From Ferdinandcohnia sp036962705 (lineage in GTDB: Bacteria > Bacillota > Bacilli > Bacillales > Bacillaceae_L), in NCBI RefSeq assembly GCF_036962705.1, contig NZ_JBALOQ010000004.1:1-64000 (forward strand): DNA of 64,000 bases. Direction: 5' to 3'. The translations under genes were made by a program, and so were the position numbers. The notes under the pieces were generated by a model, which was given only the letters and a program-made list of their open reading frames with translations, had not been told where the DNA came from and searched no databases. Below are positions 49,221 through 58,270 of this stretch, in pieces. The stretch's first letter is position 1, and each line of letters begins with the position of its first letter.

Positions 49221-50597
49221 TTGAATAAAACAAAGCAGATTGTTGAAAAATCATTAGACGCATTAATGAAAGACGACACATTTATTCCGGAATTAACAGG
49301 GGAAACCCGGGAGCAAGCATTTACCTCATTAGCCTCCATACTATCAACCCCAAATCATGTCCATAAGTCTTTTTTAAGAATCCCGTTAGAAAATGGTCAG
49401 GTGGTTCGAATTCCAGCCTACCGCGTTCAGCATAATAATGCATTAGGCCCTTATAAGGGTGGGATCCGTTTCCACGAAACAGTTAATGAGGATGAAGTAA
49501 TTAATCTTGCATCCTTGATGACGTTAAAAAATGCCCTTCATGACGTTCCCTTTGGTGGTGGAAAAGGTGGTCTCGTTATCAATCCTAGAACACTATCTGA
49601 AAAAGAACTTCATCTCATTTGTAAAAAATATGTTCGGTACTTTGCCGATAGTCTTGGTCCAGATAAGGATATCCCAGCACCAGATGTGGGTTCAGGCGAA
49701 CGTGAGATGGACTGGATGATGGCTGAATATAAAAGCATCCGACCTGGTACGCCATATCGTGGGAGTTTTACCGGAAAGAGTGTGGTCAATGGCGGTTCAT
49801 TAGGAAGACGTGAAGCAACTGGGAAAGGTGTATATTTTACCTTCCGTTATCTGTTTCATGATTTTCTTCAGAATCAAAAAGGCTTTCTTAATTCATCCGC
49901 TAACAACTTAGCAAAAATAGTTGCAGAATTTGAAAATAAACCAATGAAGCTTGCAGTTCAGGGCTTTGGAAACGTTGGTTCGGTTACGGCTTTAGAAGCG
50001 TATCAGTGTTCTTATCTGCAAAATAAGGTTGTGGCGGTTAGCGACCGGAATGTTACATTATTTAATATGGACGGTTTAAATATTCCATCCCTTGTAAAAT
50101 TCACAAAAGGAAACAAAGGAGATCTCCCTGTATCAGACGAGGAGTTGACTATCGCGGGAGTAAAGGCAGAAGTTCTAGATAGAGAGGCAATTCTTTACCT
50201 CGATGTGGATGGTCTCATCCTTGCTGCTTTAGAGGATCAAATTCGTACAGACAATATGGATAAAATTAAAGCACGGATTATTGTCGAAGGTGCGAATGCC
50301 CCTATTACAAAGGACGCAGACGATTTCTTAAGTAAGAAAGGTATCCTCGTTATCCCGGACATTCTCGCAAATGCTGGTGGGGTTATCGTGTCCTACTTAG
50401 AGTGGCTGCAGGGTCGAGAAACTCAATTTTATACCGAGGAAGAGGTTTTTAGTCAGTTGTTTAAGAAAATGAAAGGAACACTAGATTCAATTTTACCAGC
50501 ATTTTTCGGTGATTCATTCACATTGAGACAAAATTGTTATATTCACTCAGTGATGAGACTTTCGACCGTCTTGCACCGCCAGGGGAAACTGTATTAA
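49221..50597 (+). CDS. Glu/Leu/Phe/Val dehydrogenase, glutamate dehydrogenase-like
   Basis: This is a 458-aa NAD(P)-linked amino-acid dehydrogenase. It has RIPAYRVQHNNALGPYKGGIRF, the catalytic lysine loop VPFGGGKGGL, PAPDVGSGEREMDWM and nucleotide-binding VQGFGNVGSV. These show oxidative deamination of an amino acid, most likely glutamate. It is about 30 residues longer than typical RocG/GudB, with the extra part around residues 215-240 (FHDFLQNQKGFLNSS). The substrate-side motif cannot separate glutamate from branched-chain amino acids with certainty. It has a TTG start with GGAGG upstream. It is single, with its own terminator. Confidence 0.9.
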   Translation: MNKTKQIVEKSLDALMKDDTFIPELTGETREQAFTSLASILSTPNHVHKSFLRIPLENGQVVRIPAYRVQHNNALGPYKGGIRFHETVNEDEVINLASLMTLKNALHDVPFGGGKGGLVINPRTLSEKELHLICKKYVRYFADSLGPDKDIPAPDVGSGEREMDWMMAEYKSIRPGTPYRGSFTGKSVVNGGSLGRREATGKGVYFTFRYLFHDFLQNQKGFLNSSANNLAKIVAEFENKPMKLAVQGFGNVGSVTALEAYQCSYLQNKVVAVSDRNVTLFNMDGLNIPSLVKFTKGNKGDLPVSDEELTIAGVKAEVLDREAILYLDVDGLILAALEDQIRTDNMDKIKARIIVEGANAPITKDADDFLSKKGILVIPDILANAGGVIVSYLEWLQGRETQFYTEEEVFSQLFKKMKGTLDSILPAFFGDSFTLRQNCYIHSVMRLSTVLHRQGKLY

Positions 50598-50604
50598 GGA
50601 TAGT

Positions 50605-50635
50605 TAAAGCGACAGCCTGAACTGCCGCTTTTTTT
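50605..50635 (+). terminator. Terminator of the glutamate dehydrogenase-like gene
   Basis: AAAGCGACAG-cctgaa-CTGCCGCTTTTTTT, one mismatch in the stem, eight bases after the stop. Confidence 0.85.
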
Positions 50636-50998
50636 ATGAAGGACTTTTCGACTCTATTATTATTGCTAAACATCTTTCATTTGGCTTATGAAAGACTTTT
50701 CGAAGCCATTATTCTTGCTAAAAGTCCTTCATCCAGCTTATGAAAGACTTTTCGAAGCCATTATTCTTGCTAAAAGTCCTTCATCCAGCTTATGAAGGAC
50801 TTTTCGATGCTATTATTCTTGCTAAACGTCCTTCATCCAGCTTATGAAGGACTTTTCGATGCTATTATTCTTGCTAAACGTCCTTCATCCGGCTTATGAA
50901 GAACTTTTCGGAGCTATTATTCTTACTAAGCGTCCTTCATCCAATTTATGAAAGACTTTTCAGAGCTATTTTTATCTCTAAAAACCCTTCAGACGCAT
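50635..50998. repeat. Tandem array E: seven 52-bp units
   Basis: TATGAA starts lie at exact 52-bp steps: 50635, 50687, 50739, 50791, 50843, 50895, 50947. The unit reads TATGAAGGACTTTTCGATGC, TATTATTCTTGCTAAACG, TCCTTCATCCAGCT. GTCCTTCAT and ATGAAGGAC form a nine-bp hairpin with a seven-base loop at each junction. The last unit is diverged. The array fills the whole gap between the glutamate dehydrogenase terminator and DUF2207. Confidence 0.97.
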
Positions 50999-51019
50999 AC
51001 TTACACCAATTTCAACCAA

Positions 51020-52726
51020 CTAAAAAGCCCCTGATCCGCCTCCGCCGCCACCAGTTCCACCGCCACTGCTGCTACTAGAACTGGTGCTGCCGCTGCCAAT
51101 CGACTCATTCGCAGATTCAAATTGGGCAGATGCGTTTGGTCCAACATACCCAAAAGAATACACGGAATACGGGTAAAAACCAGCGCTTTCGTACCGATAA
51201 GGTTTGTTAAGGGCAAATATCAGATCCTCATTTTGCCTCATCATTCCTTTGTCTCCTATGCCTAGCCCGTAAATGTAGGCACGCATCTGGTCATCCTCAG
51301 ACCAGTTTTTCCACTCATCGAGTGACAATGTTTTATAACTATCTTTAAACAATAACCACTCATGGTAAATCCGCAAGCCTTCTATATTTTTCGGACGGTA
51401 GGCAATCAAATAAACAATGATTCCGCCAAACAAAATCAACGTTAATATAAACCATACAAATAAATCATACATTGGGAACAAGAATGAAAATGGAACTAGC
51501 ACGATGCTTGATAATCCGAGAAATAATTTGAATTTGGACTTATCCTCAAAGAGATGGTGTTCCTTCACCTCATTCCGGACAGCCTCTCCCCATTTCATTT
51601 GAAAGCCTGAGTATTTTTCAGAGTTTTTCTTATCCGTCGAATAGGTTGTTAGGTCTGAAAAACTAAACTCGCCATTTTGGCCGATTTTTTCAAATAACCA
51701 CTCAATCAAAATCCTTTCATGTGGCAACGCTCTTGCCTGGTCGACGAGCTGAAACTCTTCATCAGAAACCTGTCTCACTAACTTCTTTCTCACTAAATCT
51801 AATAAAGCCGCTGCCATCCCCTGTCCTTGAGGAAGATAGTTATGATTTGTAAAGACTATGGTTGCCGGCAAGCTCAACACCTGTTTTGGGAGTGCACCTG
51901 GATTTGCCATTTCCCCTTTTATCGCTGCAAGTTTCGCTCTGCCCTCCATCCGATTTCGAATAATCAAAATGAAAAAGACTAACGTAAAAATCGGAACTAA
52001 GAATATCGCTACTTTCGAAAGAACTTCTTTCGTTTCAGCTCTTTCCTGCGCTTTTGCCAATAACTCATTCTTGTCATTTAAAATTTCCTCTTTCATCTGC
52101 TTACCGGCTGTGACATAGTTTGCTCCTGAAAATAATTCAACAGGATACGCAACTCGAATATCACCATTTGTTTCACTTGGGACCTCTCCAAAATGAAAGA
52201 CAACCGAGCCATCAGATTGAACTGTTTCCTTTTGAAATGCCTCATCATATCCAAATGCAATCGTATCACTCGTTGATTGAGGTGGGTGAACTGTAATGAC
52301 TAGATTTTCATAGGTTGATTCATTCCTGTTATCAAAAAACGGCCAATAAAATTGGGCTACATCCTCATAGATCTCTATCCCATTAATAATCGTGTAGGTG
52401 AGTGTGACAGTAATGATCTCGTCCTTCCCCTTACGATGGATTTTATAGAGGTCATCTTCCTTTTCCACTTGCAATTCGGTTCCATTTTCAGTAGCAGAAA
52501 AGTCCTTTATCGAACTACCCTCTTTCGGTATAACTGTCCGGGTTATCCCGTTAAACTCACCGTCAAATTCGTATATCTGGGTCTCGGTTACGTTGACAGT
52601 CCCATCCCCCTGCAAGTACGCATCCATTTTTACATCATTGATCCAATAATCAACCGCAAATCCTTGAATCGGAAAAACAAATAAAAATACTAGTAAAAAA
52701 ATAAGACTACCAAATTTCGTTCGCAT
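51020..52726 (-). CDS. DUF2207 membrane protein
   Basis: This is a large exported-domain membrane protein of about 568 aa. A signal peptide (residues 1-24, ending QGFAVD) precedes a DUF2207 extracytoplasmic domain (about 25-215: DAYLQGDGTVNVTETQIYEFDGEFNGITRTVIP). A helix (about 235-255), a cytoplasmic domain, a second helix pair (about 405-445) and a C-terminal tail with Ser then Gly runs and a final SGAF follow. Such Gly/Ser tails are common in this family. Function is unknown. The start at 52726 (MRTKFGS) has GGAGCGG upstream. It is divergent from the HAD gene. Confidence 0.85.
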   Translation of the reverse strand: MRTKFGSLIFLLVFLFVFPIQGFAVDYWINDVKMDAYLQGDGTVNVTETQIYEFDGEFNGITRTVIPKEGSSIKDFSATENGTELQVEKEDDLYKIHRKGKDEIITVTLTYTIINGIEIYEDVAQFYWPFFDNRNESTYENLVITVHPPQSTSDTIAFGYDEAFQKETVQSDGSVVFHFGEVPSETNGDIRVAYPVELFSGANYVTAGKQMKEEILNDKNELLAKAQERAETKEVLSKVAIFLVPIFTLVFFILIIRNRMEGRAKLAAIKGEMANPGALPKQVLSLPATIVFTNHNYLPQGQGMAAALLDLVRKKLVRQVSDEEFQLVDQARALPHERILIEWLFEKIGQNGEFSFSDLTTYSTDKKNSEKYSGFQMKWGEAVRNEVKEHHLFEDKSKFKLFLGLSSIVLVPFSFLFPMYDLFVWFILTLILFGGIIVYLIAYRPKNIEGLRIYHEWLLFKDSYKTLSLDEWKNWSEDDQMRAYIYGLGIGDKGMMRQNEDLIFALNKPYRYESAGFYPYSVYSFGYVGPNASAQFESANESIGSGSTSSSSSSGGGTGGGGGGSGAF

Positions 52727-52816
52727 GTCCGCTCCCTCCTTCATACTTACATATACGAATAAACACGCAATCAGGTTTCACTAACATGGTATACTAATAT
52801 AAAAAGGAGAAAATAA

Positions 52817-53605
52817 ATGCCTGATATAAAAATTGTCTTTCTTGATATAGATGGAACGATTTTACGACCGGACGATACAATCGAGCCATCGACTAAAAAC
52901 GCGGTTGCCCAGCTTAAGGAAAAAGGGATTGAGGTGTTTCTAGCAACTGGTAGACCGCTTCATGAAATTACGGATATTGGCGATGACCTTACGATTACAT
53001 CCTATATCGCATACAATGGGGCGTTTGCCATTCATCGCGGCGAAACCCTCTTTAACGAACCTCTTCCACCTAGTTTAGTCGACAGCCTATTAAAAACAAC
53101 ACAAGAAAATAATTTTGATATTGTTCTGTACTCGCAAAACAAAAATATCTTCACTAGCATGGAATCAGAGATTGTAAAAGATTTCATTAAGACCTTTCAT
53201 TTGAGAAAAAATGCACTGTACAAAGAAACGCAAAAAGATGAAATTTTGGGTTCAACAATCATTACAACCCAAGAACACGCAGAGAAGAAATTTGAACATA
53301 TTAATGAAATTCATCTTTCTTCTGTAAATGTGGAAGGCATGAAAAACTGTCGCGATGTGATTCGTGAAAAAGTCAACAAAGGGGTTGCTGTTAAATCGGT
53401 ATTGGCTGTGCTCCAACTTTCGCCTGAACAAGCAGCAGCATTCGGGGATGGCATGAATGATAAAGAAATGCTGTCATCGGTTGGCCATGGATTTGCAATG
53501 GGGAATGCTAATCCCGATTTATTTTCCTATGCGAAATACAAAACGACTGATGTAGAGAATTCCGGAGTGTTCAACGGATTAAAATCAATTGGTTTAGTGG
53601 AATAA
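52817..53605 (+). CDS. Cof-type HAD phosphatase
   Basis: This 262-aa phosphatase belongs to the Cof/HAD-IIB subfamily. Motif I is FLDIDGTIL (nucleophile Asp10 and acid Asp12), motif II TGR in FLATGRPL, and motif III/IV the K in KGVAVKSV and FGDGMNDKEML. A C2-type cap lies at about residues 85-185. These enzymes act on sugar phosphates, flavin precursors or nucleotides, and the substrate is not predictable. GGAG lies seven bases before the ATG. It is a single gene. Confidence 0.9.
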   Translation: MPDIKIVFLDIDGTILRPDDTIEPSTKNAVAQLKEKGIEVFLATGRPLHEITDIGDDLTITSYIAYNGAFAIHRGETLFNEPLPPSLVDSLLKTTQENNFDIVLYSQNKNIFTSMESEIVKDFIKTFHLRKNALYKETQKDEILGSTIITTQEHAEKKFEHINEIHLSSVNVEGMKNCRDVIREKVNKGVAVKSVLAVLQLSPEQAAAFGDGMNDKEMLSSVGHGFAMGNANPDLFSYAKYKTTDVENSGVFNGLKSIGLVE

Positions 53606-53607
53606 GA

Positions 53608-53637
53608 AAAAGAGCTTGGATTTCAAGCTCTTTTTCA
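53608..53637. terminator. Bidirectional terminator
   Basis: AAAAAGAGCTTG-gattt-CAAGCTCTTTTT between convergent genes, with T runs both ways. Confidence 0.9.
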
Positions 53638-53964
53638 TTTAGTAATTGTATGAGATGAAATGATTTCTTCATCGTCAATTGCATCAAATATTTCAAAGAT
53701 TCGATAAGTAGGCTTTTCATCTGTATACTTCTCTAACACTTTTTCTAATTTTGGAGAGATTACCCTTTGGGCTGCCTCGGCATCTTGCTTCGTATCCCAA
53801 TAGTTTACTACTCTATATTCACCAGAGGAATCATCAAAAAAATAGACATTCCCTCTAAATCCCATTAGGCCTCTACTTACTCTGTCAAATTCTTTTGTTA
53901 GCTTCTCTGCGATTAACCTCTGTCCATTTCCTAATGTATATTGAACCAACCTTGCATGAAACAT
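53635..53964 (-). CDS. ABM-domain protein, heme monooxygenase-like
   Basis: This is a 109-aa dimeric alpha+beta barrel protein (antibiotic biosynthesis monooxygenase superfamily). MFHARLVQYTLGNGQRL, FDRVSRGLMGFRGNVYFF and YRVVNYWDTKQDAEAA follow the fold. Related Bacillus proteins include HmoA/HmoB heme oxygenases. Whether the heme-ligand His is present is uncertain, so it may be a stress protein instead. It is a single gene with AGGAGG before its ATG. Confidence 0.7.
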   Translation of the reverse strand: MFHARLVQYTLGNGQRLIAEKLTKEFDRVSRGLMGFRGNVYFFDDSSGEYRVVNYWDTKQDAEAAQRVISPKLEKVLEKYTDEKPTYRIFEIFDAIDDEEIISSHTITK

Positions 53965-54087
53965 CTGTAACCCTCCTGTTGCTTATTTTGATTCTAAATT
54001 TCTGGGCTTACATAGCAGAATATGTTTGTTGGGTTATTTTTGTTCCATTAAAGGTTGAAAATCATTCTTCAAGTATACCTTTTCACA

Positions 54088-54600
54088 TTATTCTTTATGT
54101 ACCGCAATCTTTTCGGTAGTCTCTTCAATCTCCCAGCCTTTGCATACATCGACCCATTCCTTTGCATCGGAATATTGGAAAAGCTCATCACAGGTTAATT
54201 CAATTGCAGAGTTAACGCTGCCACACGCAGGAAACACCGTTGAAAAACGCTTCAGGGACTCGTCCAAGTAAACATCAAGTTTGTTTGCCAGTCCGAACGG
54301 ACAAACACCGCCAATCACGTGCCCCGTTTGCTCAACTACTTCTTCAGCAGACAGCATTCTTGCCTTAAATCCAAAGGTATGACGGAATTTTTTATTATCG
54401 ATCTTCGCATCACCCGCTGCCACCACTAAAATGGCTGCATCCCCTTCTCCACGGAAAGAAAGTGTCTTTGCAATTCGCTCGGGAGCAACACCGATTGTTT
54501 CAGCAGCCTGATCAACGGTTGCACTCACTGTATCAAACTCCATAACATCCCTTTCACGATTCCATTTTTTAAAATGCTCTTTTACACTCTCAAGTGACAT
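54088..54600 (-). CDS. YbaK/EbsC-type aminoacyl-tRNA deacylase
   Basis: This 170-aa protein is of the YbaK/ProX family, which removes wrong amino acids from tRNA in trans. SATVDQAAETIGVAPERIAKTLSFRG, the KIDNKKFRHTFGFKARMLSAEEV segment (catalytic Lys region) and GHVIGGVCPFGL identify the fold. The GHVIGGVxPFG motif is the YbaK signature. The exact tRNA cannot be told. It is a single gene on the minus strand. Confidence 0.88.
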   Translation of the reverse strand: MSLESVKEHFKKWNRERDVMEFDTVSATVDQAAETIGVAPERIAKTLSFRGEGDAAILVVAAGDAKIDNKKFRHTFGFKARMLSAEEVVEQTGHVIGGVCPFGLANKLDVYLDESLKRFSTVFPACGSVNSAIELTCDELFQYSDAKEWVDVCKGWEIEETTEKIAVHKE

Positions 54601-54883
54601 TTAGTTCATCCTCTCATCGAAGTTTTATTATCTTAATTTAACATACAATTTTAAAAAATCATAAAAATGTACTTATCCCTCTTAATGAAGATAAGTCAGC
54701 ACAAACTTTATTTTTATTGACAAAAAATTAATAATTAATGCTTTATTTACAAAACATTAACGTTGTTACATTAAATTATTAATAGGAGACTGATAATCTA
54801 TTTATAGGTAATTGGTATTATTTCTCTATTCCTATTTAGGAGTTGCATCTAGAAAAAATAATAGTATAGGAGATGGACTGTTA

Positions 54884-55870
54884 ATGGACATTGTGATAGG
54901 AGAAATAGCAAAAGAGAGTCTCATTGTGTCTCCTTCTACAAAATGCGAGGAAGTATATTCGATATTTGAAAAAGAGACTGCCATTGAGGGAATCGTTGTT
55001 TGCTCGGACCGACAACCAGTAGGGTTGGTAATGAAAACACACTTTTTTCAAAGGCTTTCCATCAAATATGGATTTGACCTTTTTATGAAACGAACAATTG
55101 ATCTAGTCATGGACCAGGAAATTTTAATTGTGGATTATAGTTTATCTTTAACGGAAGTAAGTTCTCTTGCAATGAATCGAAAATTAGAGCATTTATATGA
55201 TGTCGTAATTGTCACAAAGGAAAATGCTTTATTTGGAACAGTTAGTATTCGGGAACTAATTATGAAACTCGCGGAAATTCAGATAAGAAATGCACGCTAC
55301 TCTAACCCATTAACCGGATTACCCGGTAACAATGTAATCAAAGAAACATTGCAAGAAATACTTACATATAAAAGATTCAGTGTGTTATATATTGATATTG
55401 ATTCCTTTAAAGCCTTTAATGATACATACGGATTTTCAAAGGGTGACGAATTAATTAAAGAAACAGCCATGATCCTTACTGATGCCATCATGACCACCGA
55501 GAATGAGCCCTCCTTCATTGGACATATTGGTGGAGACGATTTTATTGCAACTATACCGCACCATCACTATCAATCCTTATGCGAAAGCATTATTGCAGGG
55601 TTTACTGACTCACTAAAGATTTTCTATTCACAGGAGGATCTTGTAAAAGGATATGTATCTGGAGTGAGTAGGCAGGGTGTCTTCGAACAATTACCTTTGG
55701 CAAGTATCTCAATTGCAGTCATTCAAAATAGAAAAAGACCCATTACATCCCTCGAACAATTGAGCTTGGAATCAGCAAAAGTAAAAAGCTACTGCAAGAC
55801 TATAAAACATAGCATCTATCTTACCTTAGACGATTTTGAAGAGGAAACAAAAGAGAAGACTCTTGATTAA
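54884..55870 (+). CDS. CBS-pair GGDEF-domain protein
   Basis: This is a protein of about 328 aa with two CBS motifs (residues about 1-125: STKCEEVYSIFEKE, LVMKTHFFQRL, VVIVTKENALFGTVSIRELI) followed by a GGDEF domain (about 135-300). The domain has the signature HIGGDDFIA, D in YIDIDSFKAFNDTYG, and FSKGDELI. It keeps most diguanylate cyclase residues, with Asp in the fourth position of GGDEF, so c-di-GMP synthesis is possible but weak activity or nucleotide sensing is equally likely. CBS pairs usually bind adenine nucleotides. The start at 54884 (MDIVIGE) has GGAG nine bases upstream. It is convergent with an EAL gene. Confidence 0.87.
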   Translation: MDIVIGEIAKESLIVSPSTKCEEVYSIFEKETAIEGIVVCSDRQPVGLVMKTHFFQRLSIKYGFDLFMKRTIDLVMDQEILIVDYSLSLTEVSSLAMNRKLEHLYDVVIVTKENALFGTVSIRELIMKLAEIQIRNARYSNPLTGLPGNNVIKETLQEILTYKRFSVLYIDIDSFKAFNDTYGFSKGDELIKETAMILTDAIMTTENEPSFIGHIGGDDFIATIPHHHYQSLCESIIAGFTDSLKIFYSQEDLVKGYVSGVSRQGVFEQLPLASISIAVIQNRKRPITSLEQLSLESAKVKSYCKTIKHSIYLTLDDFEEETKEKTLD

Positions 55871-55892
55871 AACAAGGGTCTTCTCTTTTATA
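55850..55892. terminator. Shared hairpin at the GGDEF/EAL junction
   Basis: AGAGAAGACTCTTG and CAAGGGTCTTCTCTTTT pair across a short A/T loop, overlapping the last GGDEF codons. It acts on the plus strand (TTTT follows) and perhaps also on the minus. Confidence 0.75.
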
Positions 55893-56760
55893 AAGTTAAT
55901 GCTAATTGTGGATGTAGATTTACTTTAGGCATGCTTCCTTGTTGGAGTTCGGGCATTGGTCTTCCAAGTGCAAACCCCTGCCCCATGTGTACACCTATAT
56001 TTTTCAAAAACTCAAGCTCATCATCTGTTTCAATGCCTTCAGCGATAATTTTCGTTCCTACCTGCATCGCATATTTTACTAAAAGCTTAACTAGGTGCTG
56101 GTTTTCTCGATGACAGTGAATATTACGTATAAGTGACTTATCAAGCTTAATAAATTCAGGCTTAAGGTATACAAGTGTCTGTAAGCTATTATATCCAGTC
56201 CCCGCATCATCAACCGCTATTCGAAAGCCCTGCTGTCGATAATGCCCGATCAATTCTTTAAATTGATTATAGTTTTTGACAGACTGTTTTTCTGTTAACT
56301 CTAATACAATTTGGTTTGGGGATAGATTATGTTTTTCAAGCAATTCCATCGTGATCCCACTCCGCCAATAGGGGTCTGCCAATACCTGTGTTTGGATGTT
56401 AAGAAACACAAGCGGATTTCTACACTCATTTTGTTTTTTTACCTGCTCTGCAAATCGTTCAATCGAAATATTTCGTAAGAACTGTTCTACCATCACTACA
56501 TAAGAGCTCTCCCCTACATAGTCATAAAAGGTTTCAGTTGTTGGAAAATGCACTGTGCTTTCTGGTCTATTCAATATTTCAAAGCCCTCAGTAGCGCCTT
56601 CCTCAAGTGAGAGTATTGGTTGAAACATTGTTTTTACTTTTGATTTATGCATGAGTATCTTTATTTCTTCATCCCGTTTGTATTCTTGGTATAATGCGGC
56701 CCTTTTCTTTTTTAAAAAAGCAATAAATTGTATTAAATTACGTAAATGGTTTGTCTTCAT
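55888..56760 (-). CDS. EAL-domain c-di-GMP phosphodiesterase
   Basis: This is a 290-aa soluble protein with an N-terminal basic helix (about 1-35) then an EAL domain. The catalytic set looks complete: Glu in EGFEILNRP, Asn in VFLNIQTQ, Glu in LELTEKQ, the DDAGTGYNS loop, Lys in FIKLDK, AEGIETDDE and Q/G in MGQGFALGRP. So it should cut c-di-GMP to pGpG. No membrane or sensory domain is attached. It faces the GGDEF gene tail to tail. Confidence 0.88.
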   Translation of the reverse strand: MKTNHLRNLIQFIAFLKKKRAALYQEYKRDEEIKILMHKSKVKTMFQPILSLEEGATEGFEILNRPESTVHFPTTETFYDYVGESSYVVMVEQFLRNISIERFAEQVKKQNECRNPLVFLNIQTQVLADPYWRSGITMELLEKHNLSPNQIVLELTEKQSVKNYNQFKELIGHYRQQGFRIAVDDAGTGYNSLQTLVYLKPEFIKLDKSLIRNIHCHRENQHLVKLLVKYAMQVGTKIIAEGIETDDELEFLKNIGVHMGQGFALGRPMPELQQGSMPKVNLHPQLALTL

Positions 56761-56876
56761 GGGCTCCTACCTTTTGTATAAAATCAAATGCGCCTTTAAC
56801 ATGGTGTCTATTTATATTATAAAGTGTGGACTTTCTTTGGAACGATAAGATTATGTAAAGTTTTTGTAAATAAAAA

Positions 56877-56911
56877 TAGACGGCTTGGAGATTCTCCAAG
56901 CCGTCTATTTT
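56877..56911 (-). terminator. Terminator of the YwmB gene
   Basis: A 14-bp perfect stem (TAGACGGCTTGGAG/CTCCAAGCCGTCTA) with a three-base loop. On the minus strand it is followed by TTTTTATTTAC. Confidence 0.9.
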
Positions 56912-57621
56912 TAGTATTCTGTTGTAATAATTGGTGTTCCAATCGTCACATCAATTTCATCTTTCTCTACGCTAGCTCTTAAACCAACCTGCAGATTCAT
57001 TTTTTCCTGCTTAGCCGTCATTAACTCAGATTCAAAAGCTTTCGAGTAAGCTGAAATTGAAACAAAACCTTTTTCCTGAAGCTGTTCCACCACTTCTGCT
57101 TGTGCATCTTCAACAATTTTTTTCGCAACCTCATCTAATTGGTTTTGCTTAGACTTCATTACACCTGATATTGAATAAAATGTTTTGCTATCCTTGAAGG
57201 ATTCGCCAGTCCATTTAATCTGCTCTGCGGTAAGCTTTGTGCCTTTTGCTTCATTGGTAATTGCGATTTCGTACTTTTCACCTGATTTATATGCTTTTAG
57301 CTTAATCGATTCTGTAATGCCGTGTTCGTTCTCTTTTTTCCCTTGCCATACATAATGGCTATTTTCTTCTTCCAGAACCTTTTTCCAGCTATATGAATCA
57401 TGATTACTCATGAATTGTTCCATTTGATTTTTCATATCATTTACATCATTTGCTTGTCCAACCTTGCCTCGTGATAAAGCCATCCATGCTGAAATTTCAA
57501 TGTTATTCTTATCCGCAAGAACTTTTATCTCTTCAAGATCATTCCCTTGAGTGGCTTCATTATTTGAAAAAAATCCAGCTAGTATTCCAAACGATAGAAT
57601 TAGTGCAATTGTCATCTTCAT
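56911..57621 (-). CDS. ywmB: YwmB family protein (DUF1779)
   Basis: This 236-aa protein has an N-terminal signal or anchor helix (residues 1-17) and the YwmB/TATA-box-binding-like fold. Recognisable stretches are MKMTIALILSFGILAGFF, then ISAWMALSRGK and the C-terminal FVSISAYSKAFESELMTAKQEKMNLQVGLR. The family occurs beside atpC/murA in other Bacillus and has unknown function. Here that neighbourhood is absent. Extracytoplasmic localisation is likely. Confidence 0.8.
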   Translation of the reverse strand: MKMTIALILSFGILAGFFSNNEATQGNDLEEIKVLADKNNIEISAWMALSRGKVGQANDVNDMKNQMEQFMSNHDSYSWKKVLEEENSHYVWQGKKENEHGITESIKLKAYKSGEKYEIAITNEAKGTKLTAEQIKWTGESFKDSKTFYSISGVMKSKQNQLDEVAKKIVEDAQAEVVEQLQEKGFVSISAYSKAFESELMTAKQEKMNLQVGLRASVEKDEIDVTIGTPIITTEY

Positions 57622-57773
57622 CCGTCTCTCACCTCTTTAACAAGGATAGCCACGGTTTTTGTTATCTATACCTAAAAATCTAGTAATCTTAAAAATTGAT
57701 GCAATTAATTCATTTTTGCTTTACTTTCCACATTTTTAGTACAATATAAAGAAGATACCAAGGAGGTGTTAGA

Positions 57774-58169
57774 ATGAAATCAATTACTGTTTCGTTTCAT
57801 AAGGAAGATGCAGTTGAAGCAATGAAAGTCGATATTCTTGAAGAAGAGGATTTTAATCGAGTAACGGAAGGTGGTACTCGACACCTATTTGAGCTTGATA
57901 CGAATATTGGTTTTTTTGTCTTTTTCGATGGTGAAGATGCCGAGGGGAATTTACATTACCTTGCCCTACAATATGAAGAAGAAAGTGAAGAGCCTACATA
58001 CTGTTTCGAGTTTGAGCTTAAAGACTATTATGAATTTATGGCATTGTACCTCAATGATCTTGAGTTCTCAGATGAAGAATCGGAAGAGGAAGAGCAAGAA
58101 TATGGGCCAATTCATCATCTTGCCCACCTACTATTCCATATTGTTGAAGATGCAAAACAAGCTGAGTAA
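57774..58169 (+). CDS. Acidic hypothetical protein
   Basis: This very acidic soluble protein of 131 aa (Asp/Glu over a quarter of residues, with a DEESEEEEQE run near residue 100) has a beta-rich N-terminal half (TVSFHKEDAVEAMKVDILEEED, FFVFFDGEDAEGNLHYLAL). I know no confirmed family. It resembles small DUF-type Bacillus proteins of unknown role. AGGAGGTG lies seven bases before the ATG, and a strong terminator follows. Confidence 0.65.
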   Translation: MKSITVSFHKEDAVEAMKVDILEEEDFNRVTEGGTRHLFELDTNIGFFVFFDGEDAEGNLHYLALQYEEESEEPTYCFEFELKDYYEFMALYLNDLEFSDEESEEEEQEYGPIHHLAHLLFHIVEDAKQAE

Positions 58170-58170
58170 A

Positions 58171-58197
58171 AGAAGGACCACGTCGACGTGGTCTTTT
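58171..58197 (+). terminator. Terminator of the acidic-protein gene
   Basis: AAGGACCACG-tcga-CGTGGTCTTTTTT with a perfect stem right after the stop. Confidence 0.92.
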
Positions 58198-58270
58198 TTA
58201 CTTTTCAAAAGACAATATTTATGAAAAAATAAAGCTAAAGCATAATATAAAATCTAAGGCGGGTGATGAC

